DNA from: Exophiala sp. HKRS030
Lineage: Eukaryota > Ascomycota > Eurotiomycetes > Chaetothyriales > Herpotrichiellaceae
Length of the DNA stretch: 64,000 nt
Direction: 5' to 3'
Assembly (NCBI GenBank): GCA_023897205.1
Contig: JAHWDD010000001.1
Coordinates: 2,294,001 to 2,358,000, forward strand
Positions within the stretch are counted from its first letter, which is position 1; every line of letters starts with the position of its first letter. Under the pieces are notes generated by a model. That model ran no database searches, was not told the origin of the DNA, and worked only from the letters and a program-made list of their open reading frames with translations. This document shows positions 1 to 10,458 of the stretch, piece after piece. Position numbers and translations under genes: made by a program.

Positions 1-1183
1 GCCTCCGAGGGGATGATGGTAACTCAGCAGTGCGAGCATTGGAGAAGCTCTCTGAGGCGGGAGCAGCTGATGAGTCCAAAGATGAGACGGGCAACGAAGG
101 CGACGCTGGCTCGGAGTCGGGCAGGAGATCGTCAGCATCTTCCACAAGAAACTCTTCATCATCGTCCAGGGCAGCGGCCCACAGCGAGTCTACACCCGCT
201 GAAGAAGGGTCCGCTTCTGCTACCTTGTTCTCCTCCACAACATTCGTAAGGTTGTCAAAGAACGAAGATTCTTCGTTGTTCGCTATATCTGGCGAGTCAG
301 ACCTATGTTCTGGTGAAATGTTCAGCGAATCCATTATTTGGTGAGTTGATTTCCGATCTAAAGGGTGAGGAACGACAGACACTGCTTCGTCAGTATTGTC
401 CAATGAAGGCTCGGACTGAGGGTCCTCGGCAGCTTTGCTAGGCGGGCTTGCATCAGGGAAGCCCTGCTCGTCGTTTTTTGGAGTTGAAGGGTTAAGCTCT
501 TCCGCATGTTGCATGAGAGGTATGCCTTCCTCGAAGCGTTGCGTGGCATCATCCACCTGGACCGGCTCTGAGGCTGCGCTCCAAGGATATTCCTCGAGAG
601 GAGCTTCTACCTCGTCTTCATGCCATGCCACTTGCCTGTGCTCATCCAAATCGACATCTTCCTCCGCATAAGGCGATGAGTCTGGCAACACCTCGTTGGC
701 CTCTAGTCCGTATCCTTGTTGGGGAAGTGATTTGTGAAGGGTTTCATTCATCGATGGATCTGCGAATGCGGGAAAACTACTCGAGCGATGGACGTTTTGC
801 AGAATTTTAGTAGTATCAATTCGCTTGATTCCCCACGCAGGATCCAGAGGCTTATTTTCGTCGTCTGATGATGCTTCATCGGCCGTGGATGTCTGAGCTG
901 GCTGCGACGAGCTCAGAACTGGCGGCTCATCTGTCTCTTCCAAAGGCGTCGTGACCGGGTGATGTTGCGAGTTAAGCTCTTCCACAGATCGTGTATTATA
1001 TAGGGAGGAATGAGGATCGCTGTCTGAGGGGAAATCGGAGGAGTGGAAGTTGGGTTGGTTGTTTGGGAGAATTGGTAAGTCTCGTCCGCGGTCTTCAGCC
1101 AAGTTGTTGGTGACGTCGTCGTAGAAACCCTGATCGAGGACTTCTGGCCGGAGAGCAGGGAACCAGTGGCCGGTCTGGGCCAT
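1..1183 (-). CDS. sec16: Sec16, COPII coat assembly scaffold (N-terminal part, cut by window edge)
   Basis: The frame is open from an ATG at 1183 to the left edge, giving about 394 codons with no stop and no obvious intron. The protein is acidic and low-complexity, rich in S/P/E/D, with short conserved islands. A block near residue 345 (SLWAAALDDDEEFLVED) resembles the tryptophan/acidic motif of fungal Sec16 N-termini (Pfam Sec16_N), and the N-terminus reads MAQTGHWFPALRP. Sec16 is a peripheral ER protein that organises ER exit sites and recruits Sec23/Sec24 and Sec13/Sec31. The conserved central domain and C-terminus lie outside the window, so the call rests on the N-terminal motif and composition. 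The gene is divergent from NEO1 across 1.2 kb. An unrelated acidic disordered protein is the main alternative. Confidence 0.72.
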   Translation of the reverse strand, partial: MAQTGHWFPALRPEVLDQGFYDDVTNNLAEDRGRDLPILPNNQPNFHSSDFPSDSDPHSSLYNTRSVEELNSQHHPVTTPLEETDEPPVLSSSQPAQTSTADEASSDDENKPLDPAWGIKRIDTTKILQNVHRSSSFPAFADPSMNETLHKSLPQQGYGLEANEVLPDSSPYAEEDVDLDEHRQVAWHEDEVEAPLEEYPWSAASEPVQVDDATQRFEEGIPLMQHAEELNPSTPKNDEQGFPDASPPSKAAEDPQSEPSLDNTDEAVSVVPHPLDRKSTHQIMDSLNISPEHRSDSPDIANNEESSFFDNLTNVVEENKVAEADPSSAGVDSLWAAALDDDEEFLVEDADDLLPDSEPASPSLPVSSLDSSAAPASESFSNARTAELPSSPRR

Positions 1184-2374
1184 AACTAGGCAGAGCGATA
1201 GATGATGTATGAAGACTCAAGGATGATCCGGACGCATGCGCATAGGGGACTGCCGGAGTAATTGTCCTGCGGCGTTGTGGTGTACTGTGACGACTACAGG
1301 GCGGTACTGCACATGTTCATGATAGCGGAATAGCTCCTGTTCTCGTATGACAATCGCAGCGACCGGCAGGCTTGAGTGCAACGTGTCGATGAAGTGATGG
1401 TGAGATTGATTTGATACAGGAGTGGTGGATGAAGTCGATGGCCCAAGGCCAAGTTGTTCCTCCCTGCAATGTTTCCCGGACTTAAAACATGCACCTGCCG
1501 ATGCAGCCAGTAATGGCCAGCAGGCGGCCAGCAGGAACGGATTATCCTACAAGCCGAGGCCAAAGCCCGTTAGGTAGTTTCCCTTCCCAGCAGTCTTCAG
1601 TTCAGTCGTCTCACCACTTCCTCTTCTCGAAATGTACCGACTAAGGGCAAAGACATGCACTTATAGGTCGAGGCGCCTCCATGGTACCAGAGTGTCAGAA
1701 TTCAGCGCAGGAATATGTTTTACGAAATCATGATTGGGACAACCTAAGGCTGGGTCCATGGACTACCACCGGCGTGCGCCGGTCAACTATATCTCACAAA
1801 CCACGCCGTATACTCCTCCGTAGTTACGCGTCTGCGGTTCGGCGCGTCTCTCTCACGGTGGAGCGCACAATGCCGGGGCCGCCAGTGGCCACAGGACAGG
1901 AGCCTAGTTAGTCCTGTACGGTGGTACCTAACAAGCCTCTGTACATCCCTAAACATTGCGTAACGTGGCCTACAGGTTGATGGGCACCTATGGATACTTA
2001 CCAATTACGGAGGATCTATATCCGTAGGCGAACATGTGCACGGCGCCGCCATCTTCTACCGGCCAGGGTGGCGTCTATCCACCTTGAACTTCCCCCGAAA
2101 CCCTTTTGCGTATGCCTGTCTCATACTCGCAGCATATTCACACATGCTGGCTTCAAGGCAACCTTCATTATTTTACCTACACTGGATTTCCGCAACTCTT
2201 TCCTCACCATCAACGAGCGTTTGTCTGCATTGCTCTTCTTGACCTTTCGCTTCATTTTTATACTGCATTCGTCGTCTATCCCTTCCTCCCTTGCCATGCC
2301 ATCGATGTCACCTTTCGGTCCGTCATTCTACAACTTCTAGTCACCTTCTCTTTCGAAGATGATCAGTCTAGAGA
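1184..2374. promoter_or_regulatory. Intergenic region between divergent SEC16 and NEO1
   Basis: This 1.2 kb stretch separates two divergently transcribed genes and should hold both promoters. The last 230 bases before the NEO1 ATG are pyrimidine-rich (runs of ctt/tcc/ttt), as expected for a fungal promoter and 5' leader. Open frames here are short and unlike known proteins. No specific factor site stands out. Confidence 0.5.
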
Positions 2375-5300
2375 ATGTCTTCGTACCCTCGTGCATATGC
2401 CTCCGGAAGACAAGACTCGGACTCGGACGATGACCTCAATCTAGATGAACTCGATCCGATAGCGCAAAAATCCACCTCAACACATGGCCCCTACCCACAG
2501 AACGCGAATGGTTCTTCGAACATCCAACTCCACAAGTTGAACAAATTTGGCTCCGGCGGACTCTGGCGGTCAAAAGCCAAAGGAAAAGATGCAGCTTACC
2601 AGGATCCTTATGCCGACACGGAAGGCCTATTGGACAACAGACGATGGTCCGAAGATCAAGTAGGGTGGAATGTTAGACAAAATACAAGGCGTGATGGAGG
2701 GGCCCCGACAGGTTCTAACCACAGGCGCGACGCATCCTCTCGTCGGCCCAGCATTCGACGCAGTATGCAGATCAGTGGTCTCGTAAGGCAGGAATTGGCG
2801 GATATGCGCGAAGACCACGATGCTGGGAGTCAAGAGTCTCGCATCATCAGTGTCGGTCACGCACAGACTAAACGCTTCCCTCCTAACATCGTCTCCAACG
2901 CAAAATACACCGCCTGGTCCTTTCTGCCTCGAACTCTGTACAACGAATTCTCTTTCTTTCTGAATATCTACTTTCTCCTGGTTGCTCTATCTCAGATCAT
3001 CCCCTTCCTGCGTATTGGCGTCATGTCCACCTATATCGCTCCCCTGGTCTGCGTCCTTGCTATTACTCTGGGAAAAGAGGCGCTGGACGATATCGCACGC
3101 AGGCGGCGTGACGCGGAAGCAAACTCGGAGCCATTCACTGTCTTGACATTCCCCGAAGCAACACGAGCCCGTCCTACTGGATCCACCAACGGCGTTGTCG
3201 AAGTCAAGAAAAGGTCTAGGGATATCAAAGTCGGAGATATCTTGAAGCTTGAAAAGAACCAGAGGGTTCCAGCTGATGTCATTATTCTCCAGAGCCATCT
3301 TAGTGAGCTCCTCACCGACCCGTCCGTCGAAGGTCCAGGTGACTCCGCCGTCGCCTCCACCACGCAAAATGCTGGCGAAACTTTTATACGAACCGATCAA
3401 CTCGATGGTGAGACGGACTGGAAATTGCGTCTTCCGAGTCCCATCAGTCAACATTTGACGCTGCCAGACCTGCGAAAGTTGCGAATAACGGCTGGAGCTC
3501 CTGATAAAAAGGTTCACGAGTTTGTAGGAACAATCGAAATCGTAACTAGTTCAAGTCCAGCGTACGATCCCCACACAATCGACGAGAGTGGCAGTGTAGG
3601 GTATCCTCCGGATGAGCCCAACCCTCAGTCGACTACATCTCCTCTCACAATCGACAACACAGCCTGGGCAAATACAGTCTTGGCTTCTAGTACCACAACG
3701 TACTGTGCAGTGTTGTACACTGGCCGACAGACCCGTTCCGCATTATCTACCTCTCCTTCCAGGTCAAAGATTGGTCTCTTAGATGTCGAGGTCAATAATC
3801 TTACCAAGATACTTTGCGCTATGACGCTTACTCTATCTATTGTTCTCGTCGCGCTTGAGAGCTTTGAACCTTCCAACAAGAAGCCCTGGTATGTCGCCAT
3901 AATGATCTATCTCATTTTGTTCTCCACCATTATTCCCATATCGCTACGTGTCAATCTCGATCTGGGCAAAACTGTTTACGCTTATTTTATCGAACACGAC
4001 CGTGGCATACCTGGTACCGTGGTGCGAACGAGCACTATACCTGAGGATCTAGGCCGGATAGAGTATCTCCTCTCTGATAAGACAGGGACTCTCACACAGA
4101 ACGAAATGCAACTACGGAAAATTCATGTTGGCACTGTGGCATACGCTGGAGAGTCAATCGAGGAAGTGGCAGATTACGTTGATCAGGCATTCGGTACAGA
4201 TACATCTCAGGTTGCAAGAGCTGCAGAGATGGGTTCAACAACGAAAACTCGTCGAGAAATCGGTATTCGGGTCCGCGATCTGGTTCTGGCGCTGGCCTTA
4301 TGTCATAATGTCACACCCACAACCGATGAGGTAGACGGGAAGAAGGTCGTTGCATATCAAGCATCTTCTCCTGATGAGATTGCCATTGTCGAGTTCACCG
4401 AGAGTGTCGGTCTCCGACTGATGCAACGGGATCGAGAAACAATTGTCTTGCAATCTGTCAAAACCAACAAAGTAGTCGTCAGAGCGGAGATCAAAGAGAT
4501 CTTCCCCTTTACCTCGGAGAGTAAACGAATGGGTGTAATCGTCAGCATCTCATCCGAAATTGCAGGCCTATCTACTTCTGACGAACTTTGGTTTTTCCAA
4601 AAAGGTGCTGACACTGTCATGTCCTCGATTGTAGCCGCAAATGATTGGCTTGATGAAGAGACTGCAAATATGGCTCGCGAGGGTCTTCGAACGCTTGTCG
4701 TGGGCCGCAAGAGACTCTCAATCTCCCAATACGCAGTGTTTTCATCCGAGTACAGTGAAGCAGCACTGGCTTTACATGATCGAGATCTTGGTATGGCCGC
4801 AATAGTCAAGTCACATCTTGAGCATGATCTTGAGCTCCTCGGAGTGACAGGGGTGGAAGATCGACTCCAGAAGGACGTTAAACCATCCCTCGAACTACTG
4901 CGAAATGCAGGCGTCAAGATTTGGATGCTCACGGGCGACAAGATTGAGACAGCACGCTGTGTTGCTGTGTCAGCGAGACTTGTTGCTCGCGGCCAGCACA
5001 TACAGACCATGGCTAAACTCAAGACGAAGGCACAAGGCCTGGGTGCCCTTGATCTAATCCGCAATCAGACGGAGTCTTGTCTCTTGATTGATGGAGAATC
5101 TCTCGCATTGATGCTTAGTCAATTTCAACAAGATTTTATCACCATTGCGGTAGCACTCCCGGCCGTGATCGCCTGCCGATGTTCACCGACGCAAAAGGCA
5201 GAAGTTGCGTTACTAATCCGCAAGCATACCAAAAAACGAGTATGCTGCATTGGCGACGGCGGCAATGACGTTAGCATGATTCAGGCTGCTGACGTAGGCA

Positions 5301-6051
5301 TTGGCATAGTTGGAAAAGAGGGTCGGCAGGCATCTCTGGCGGCCGACTTCAGCGTCACTCAATTTTACCATCTCACGAAACTCCTGGTTTGGCACGGTCG
5401 TAACAGCTACAAGAGGTCAGCCAAGTTGGCTCAATTTATCATGCATCGGGGCTTGATCATCAGTGTTTGTCAGACGGTGTACAATGTGGCAGGCCACTTT
5501 GACCCGAGGGGCTATTCATCGATTGGCTTCTGGTGGGATATGCGACTGTGTACACCATGGCGCCGGTCTTCTCCCTTGTCTTCGACCGAGACGTGGACGA
5601 GCAACTGGCAAATCTCTACCCCGAGCTTTACAAAGAGCTGAAATCTGGTCGAAGTCTCAGTTACAGCACATTCTTTACTTGGGTGCTGGTGTCAGTGTAT
5701 CAAGGAATTGTAATACAAGGATTGACCCAGATCTTGGTAGGTGAAGTGGAAGGTCCACGGATGTTGAGTGTCAGCTTCACCGTCCTGGTACTCAATGAAC
5801 TCATCATGGTCGCTGTGGCCGTGACTACATGGCATCCAATTATGATTGCATGTATTCTGGGGACTGCCGTGTTTTACGCTGCCAGTGTGCCATTCCTCGA
5901 CGCATACTTTGATCTCGAATATGTTGTTAGTTGGAGCTGGTTGTGGAGGGTTGTTGCTGTTGGCGCCATCAGCCTCGTTCCGGTCTGGGGTGGCAAGGCG
6001 CTTCGAGGTGTCTGGAAACCTCCCAATTATCGCAAGGTGCAGGGTATATAG
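2375..6051 (+). CDS. neo1: Neo1-type P4-ATPase phospholipid flippase; one-base frameshift near 5503
   Basis: This is an integral membrane P4-ATPase of the Neo1/ATP9 branch, which acts without a Cdc50 partner to move aminophospholipids in Golgi and endosome membranes. Visible motifs are DGET at about residue 344, the phosphorylation motif DKTGT with Asp568, and the hinge GDGGNDV at about residue 960. Membrane segments lie near residues 190-240, 490-540 and in the C-terminal fifth. The N-terminus (DSDSDDDLNLDELDP) is typical of fungal Neo1. There are no introns. The frame runs from 2375 to about 5505; the conserved continuation (GYATVYTMAPVFSL, PELYKELKSG) then sits in the next frame up to 6051. 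One extra base in the CCC run at 5503-5505 would give an uninterrupted protein of 1,225 residues. An intron is unlikely because the sequence on both sides is conserved without a gap. Confidence 0.95.
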
Positions 6052-6402
6052 CATAGAATCAACTGTTGTAATTTTCTGCCAAGAAGTGGACTTCCTGAAT
6101 ACGGCCAAAATTCGAAGTTGGTGACTGCTCACTAAGAAGGTCGCCAAACCATCAGGCGAAGTGGTTTGCACCTTTTCACGTGACCAGATTATTATCCCTC
6201 TTTTCAACCTCGCGTGTGTCATTCGCCTGTGGTAGTCGTACATGAACCTTGCGACAACACAATTCGGTCTCAAAACGGTGTCGGCATAGAATTCGATAAG
6301 CTGTGCGCTTTGTGACAAAATTATTGCGGGTCTCAAGAGCCACAGACCGAACCTCTGCGAAAGATTCGAGTCCTTCAAAGCCCAGTTCAAGTCGCACCCA
6401 CA
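6052..6402. other. NEO1-MSO1 intergenic spacer
   Basis: These 350 bases lie between two genes on the same strand and must hold the NEO1 3' UTR and the MSO1 promoter. A 260-codon antisense frame (6474-5692) crosses it, but has no recognisable protein features and overlaps two well supported genes. I see nothing else. Confidence 0.4.
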
Positions 6403-7311
6403 ATGGCGTCCTATCTCTCGTATTTCACCTCGTCCTCGAACGGGCCTGCCTCCTCTGCTCCGGGTGGACAACAACTCACGACTGCTACATGGACAAGTTC
6501 ATTTTCGTCACGTATCGCCGGTCTCAGAAAGGCGTTGACAAAGGATTCGGAGGAGGATGACCCAGACAATGAGGATTGCTCCCATGTGTCCAACGTTCTA
6601 AGAGCATACTACACAGAAAAAGGACAGTCATTCCCAGAATGGCTTCCTCCTGATCCCAAGAAGCCTGTTGCCCCTCCTCCGCAAGTTCAAGCATCCTACG
6701 GTCAGTATGGAAACGCATATGGCGCAGGCTATGGAGGTCAAAATCAACACGCGCGGGGCAGTTCCGGTGGTCGAGGCGGCGGTCTGTCCGACTTATGGGA
6801 TAGCGGTCCTTCTCAAATTTCTACCCCTCCGCCTCCGCAGAGCCTGAGAGCCGCCAGACCAACACCCCAGTCGCTGAGGTCGGGGGATCTGTCGAGGTCT
6901 GGCTCCAGCAATAGTAGTCAAGCTGCCACAAATGCAGCACATACCAGTAACGCTCGACCATTACCTAGCCAGAGAGCCGGAAGCTATCAGACCTCGAACC
7001 CGGTTGCCAACCAAGGAGGAGCGTTGGGATCACGTGACAGACTTCGGGCGCGTCTACAAGGAGGAGGCAGCGGAAGAAGCAGCCCGTCCGCTGGGCTGAA
7101 CAATGGAGGGCAACCGTCTTACAATTCGGCCCTTGGGAGCGGTGGAGGGACTGACCGGAGTCAATCTTCTCAGCCCTACATCTCGGCGTCGGAGCCTTGG
7201 GCAACGAGCGGAGATCCCTATGGGTATGGGGCGGGCTACAACGACGGAGGCCTTTCCCACCAACAGCATAGTAACCCAAACTATCGGCACCGTCCAGGTG
7301 GCCCCAGATGA
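6403..7311 (+). CDS. mso1: Mso1-like Sec1-binding exocytosis protein
   Basis: A single-exon gene of 302 residues. Residues about 25-85 match the Sec1-binding region of Mso1 (Pfam Mso1_Sec1_bdg): a short helix (SSRIAGLRKAL), an acidic stretch, then VLRAYYTEKG and FPEWLPPDP. The rest is low-complexity, rich in G, S, Q, N and P with YG repeats, and is probably disordered. In yeast, Mso1 binds the SM protein Sec1 and the Rab Sec4 at sites of polarised exocytosis, helping SNARE assembly at the plasma membrane. Filamentous-fungal homologues share the N-terminal block and differ in the tail. The ATG at 6403 places the conserved block near the N-terminus as usual. The 351-bp gap to NEO1 allows its own promoter. 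Confidence 0.83.
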   Translation: MASYLSYFTSSSNGPASSAPGGQQLTTATWTSSFSSRIAGLRKALTKDSEEDDPDNEDCSHVSNVLRAYYTEKGQSFPEWLPPDPKKPVAPPPQVQASYGQYGNAYGAGYGGQNQHARGSSGGRGGGLSDLWDSGPSQISTPPPPQSLRAARPTPQSLRSGDLSRSGSSNSSQAATNAAHTSNARPLPSQRAGSYQTSNPVANQGGALGSRDRLRARLQGGGSGRSSPSAGLNNGGQPSYNSALGSGGGTDRSQSSQPYISASEPWATSGDPYGYGAGYNDGGLSHQQHSNPNYRHRPGGPR

Positions 7312-9313
7312 GTAATGCAGCTTGATGCCGCGGACTTTGACATTCCGTGGAGCCAGCAATGCTAGGCTAACAGTGAGACAAAGCCTGGTCCCTCTGCCGT
7401 TGTCGGGCGTGAATGCTGAGCCATCTTCATTGAGCTGAAATGAAAAGCTGAACGATATGTCATGGTACAAGTCCGATACTGCTGCGGAAGCCTGATGCGG
7501 TAATCGGGAAGCATAGAACAGCCTCTCTTGGATGACCAACTTCTCAAAGAGTCGATAGTCGACCAGGTCGGGCCGAGCCACTTTCGATCGACGGAGATAG
7601 ACCCTATTGGATCCCTTTCAGAGTGGTGAAATCGGTTATCGATTATGGATCTATTTGTGGCAAATGCCAAGTGTATGATGGAATCCTTGTCCTGCCAATC
7701 GACAGATGTATCGACCTGCCTCTTCATAAACACTATCACGCGGCCGCTAAAAGACAAAGCTGGGCCAGGAGGTGGCAATGCAGAAAGCATCGAGGATAAA
7801 GATGGGTGAGGATTATGATGGTTAGTTTCAGAATTCCGCTGGAGGCACGGGAGGGCTGGCCGCCCGTAAGCAGAGCCTGACTAGCCCCAAGAGGCTGAGG
7901 CAGTGGACCAGTCTTTTATAGGCCTAGCCTCGGCGTGATCGGTGAATGCACTTACTAAGCTTGGCAATCGTCTAGGATACTACTGAGCAATTGCCTACCG
8001 AGGAGGTACCTAAGGGATTGAAAGCCTGGTGGACAATGGACACCTATTCAGAGACTGAGAGAGTGATCCGAATCAGCAAACTTTGTGGGAATGTGCTCGA
8101 TCGCATTCGGGCGTAACAGTCATCCCAAGGCCATTCATGCATACCATGTACCTTGGGAGGTAATGTAGGTACGTTCAGTAGGGGAGTCCCCAAGTTAGTA
8201 TGAGTTGGTAGAAGCGCGGAAGGTGCCTTGGCTCTGAGTAAGAAAGTTCTTTCCCCAAATGCCTCTGGTGTTAAATTCTAAGTTCTGGTTCTCTGCTTTC
8301 GAGGAAGGCACTCCCGGATCTCGACTTGCGAGTCCCTTGCCACTTCCCTGCAGGCGCGTGAGGTGGTGGGTGCCTGCCGAAGATCTTCTTGGTGCATGGA
8401 TGTCTATTCGGTGATCAAAATGTCATGCCCTTTTAGGTATCTCGTCACTACGCAATAGGCAATGTTTCTGACTGCGGTCTCGTCACGTTCTGGTCACCGT
8501 TTTGTCAATTTCCAGATTGTCACCGCCCTGCCTCCGTCTTGTCATGACTTTTTCCGCCCCCATCTCTTCTCAGCACATCGCCAACCTTCGATTACTCCGC
8601 GCTCTAGTCTTGGCCCAGCCTCGACTCCATGATGGCTCAATTCCTCGACACCATTTCCCAGGCCGTAGAAGGGAGTCGGCCTCTTCGACCTTCGGCTACC
8701 GGCACGTGGCCTAGCTGCCCTGGTTCCACGCCTTTGGAAACAGCCTCTGCTTTCCTCACTCGAAAATCACCCTTGAACTCAATACTTCAAACTTCTAAAT
8801 TTTCGCTATGACAACTCAGACCCAGCCTCGATCGTAGCTCGAGGCTACCAGACGCTGACGCCCTCGCCCTGTTCTTGGGTGGCGTGGGCCGGCCAAGATG
8901 ACACCAAATGTACAGCCTTTGGTTTGCTGTGCCAGAGCGTCCTACGATCGGCTCTGTGTAGATCTATAATCATGGACGAGGTCGAGTTTCTCAGTGCCGT
9001 GCTCCATGTTCAAAGAATCACGTCCTGGAAAACATAATACCTCCGAGGAAGCATATGTGTCAGCCCGCTTCTCTCCTTAGGTCTTGTCTCATACTTCTGC
9101 TTCGACACTGTCCTTACTCGACCTGATCTCTTCTCATCATCCTCATCTGCTGCGATCTTACTAATTCTGCATCAACCTGTTTTCGGCACTGCCGAGTCGT
9201 GTCAATTCGTGTCTCGCCCACCGTGCCTTATATCATCACGATTACTCAAACCCAGGGTACACACCCACCGTTTTCCCGCAGGCTCTATATTCAACCCCTT
9301 CAGGTTATGGTCT
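7312..9313. other. Intergenic region without recognised genes
   Basis: About 2 kb. The longest frames (for example 7362-7790 minus, 142 codons) have no conserved motifs. The stretch 9060-9300 is pyrimidine-rich (repeated ctc, tct, ttc) and is probably the promoter or 5' leader of the gene starting at 9314. Nothing else is supported. Confidence 0.4.
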
Positions 9314-10458
9314 ATGGACGATCTGCGTCAGACCATCACCAGCAAAGATCGCCCGCGAAGGACTTCCGGGGAAGTCGTTTCTCTCCATCAACAAGACGAC
9401 GAGGCAAGATCTGTGACGTTGCCGTTACTACCTGGTGGACGAACAGCTTCAAATAGTCCTACGGACCCCGCCACCACGCTCGGTCCTCTAGACTATCCTG
9501 CAGAGCAATCGACAAGTGTTCATAGCCGACAAGCACCTTCTTCAACATCTATTTACTACTCGCTGGCCGGTAACGAGATGTCTCGACCAGCCTCGTCAGG
9601 ACCGACCTCGATCCCGGGTCGAGATCACAGCCGTATCAGCTGGTGTCCCCTGGGACGCCAGCTGATCCACGAGCTATGAGTCAAGTCAGTCCCGGATTTA
9701 TTTTTGTAATGTTTCCTATGTTTGCGTGTTTTATTCCTCCTTGCCTTCTTCTTTTCCTCGTCCTTAGCTTTCCCTGCCACGCTCTCCCCCCCCTCCGATT
9801 TTCCTATCTCTTCATTCTCATCTGATATTCGATTTGTTGGACTGACGATGCTTTCCGCGCGCTTTCAATGCTACATGAGGCAAACAGACTAACGAGGACT
9901 CACAGAACAATAAGGATCAGCTGATTCAATCTCTTCGCACACACCGCGTGAATACCATCACTGAACTCCGTCGCATTGAGAAGATACTTGCATATTTGGA
10001 CTCGGCAGAAGTTACCGAGCCTATGACAACAGCATGGGCCCATTACGTGAACTCAAACAACCTGTTGAACGAGCTTCGGGGTCTTACAAAGACCTATCCA
10101 TTCAGCTCAGAATGCCTTGACGAAGCAAAAGCCCTCGTGGTACGTGACCCGAGCAGCACTCGGAGTTGGAACTATTGTTGGCTTGTTCTAGTCAAGACAG
10201 AGAAGGAGTAAGTTTTGGATGAATACTACTTCAGCCATTTGGCCGGTTATTAGGCCAACACAGCTTACGCGGTCCCACAGGAACCTCATTGTCAAGCACG
10301 CGAGAGCTCTCGCATCCAAAGCAAGCACCTGGGGTGGCCGGCGGCCGACCGCGGCAGAATTCGAAAAGCTTGTCAACGCATGTGTGGCTGAATGGACCCG
10401 TGCCTTGAGGCAGATGCTCCGACACTGGGACAAGCCACCTAGTACGACTGGTACCTAG
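9314..10458 (+). CDS. Spliced gene of unknown function; probable one-base frameshift in exon 1
   Basis: I do not recognise the family. Best model: exon 1 9314-9684, exon 2 9906-10207, exon 3 10281-10458. Intron 2 (10208-10280, 73 nt) has a perfect GTAAGT donor and a CACAG acceptor. Intron 1 (9685-9905) has GTCAGT, a CTAAC branch site 12-17 nt before the acceptor, and CACAG. Exon 1 starts MDDLRQTITSKD, is S/T/P-rich and reads in one frame to about 9615. The part compatible with the splice (YQLVSPGTPADPRAMSQ) is in another frame, and one extra base in the CCCGGG at 9613-9618 would join them, giving 283 residues. Exons 2-3 encode a helical region (THRVNTITELRRIEKILAYL; FEKLVNACVAEW). An alternative acceptor at 9887 would add six residues. 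A start at the alternative codon at 9209 is less likely. Confidence 0.6.

Noticed and set aside
4357..5064. 235-codon minus-strand frame
   Set aside because: It is a shadow of the NEO1 coding sequence; the sense frame carries all catalytic motifs.
5692..6474. 260-codon minus-strand frame
   Set aside because: It lies antisense across the 3' end of NEO1 and the 5' end of MSO1 with no recognisable motif.
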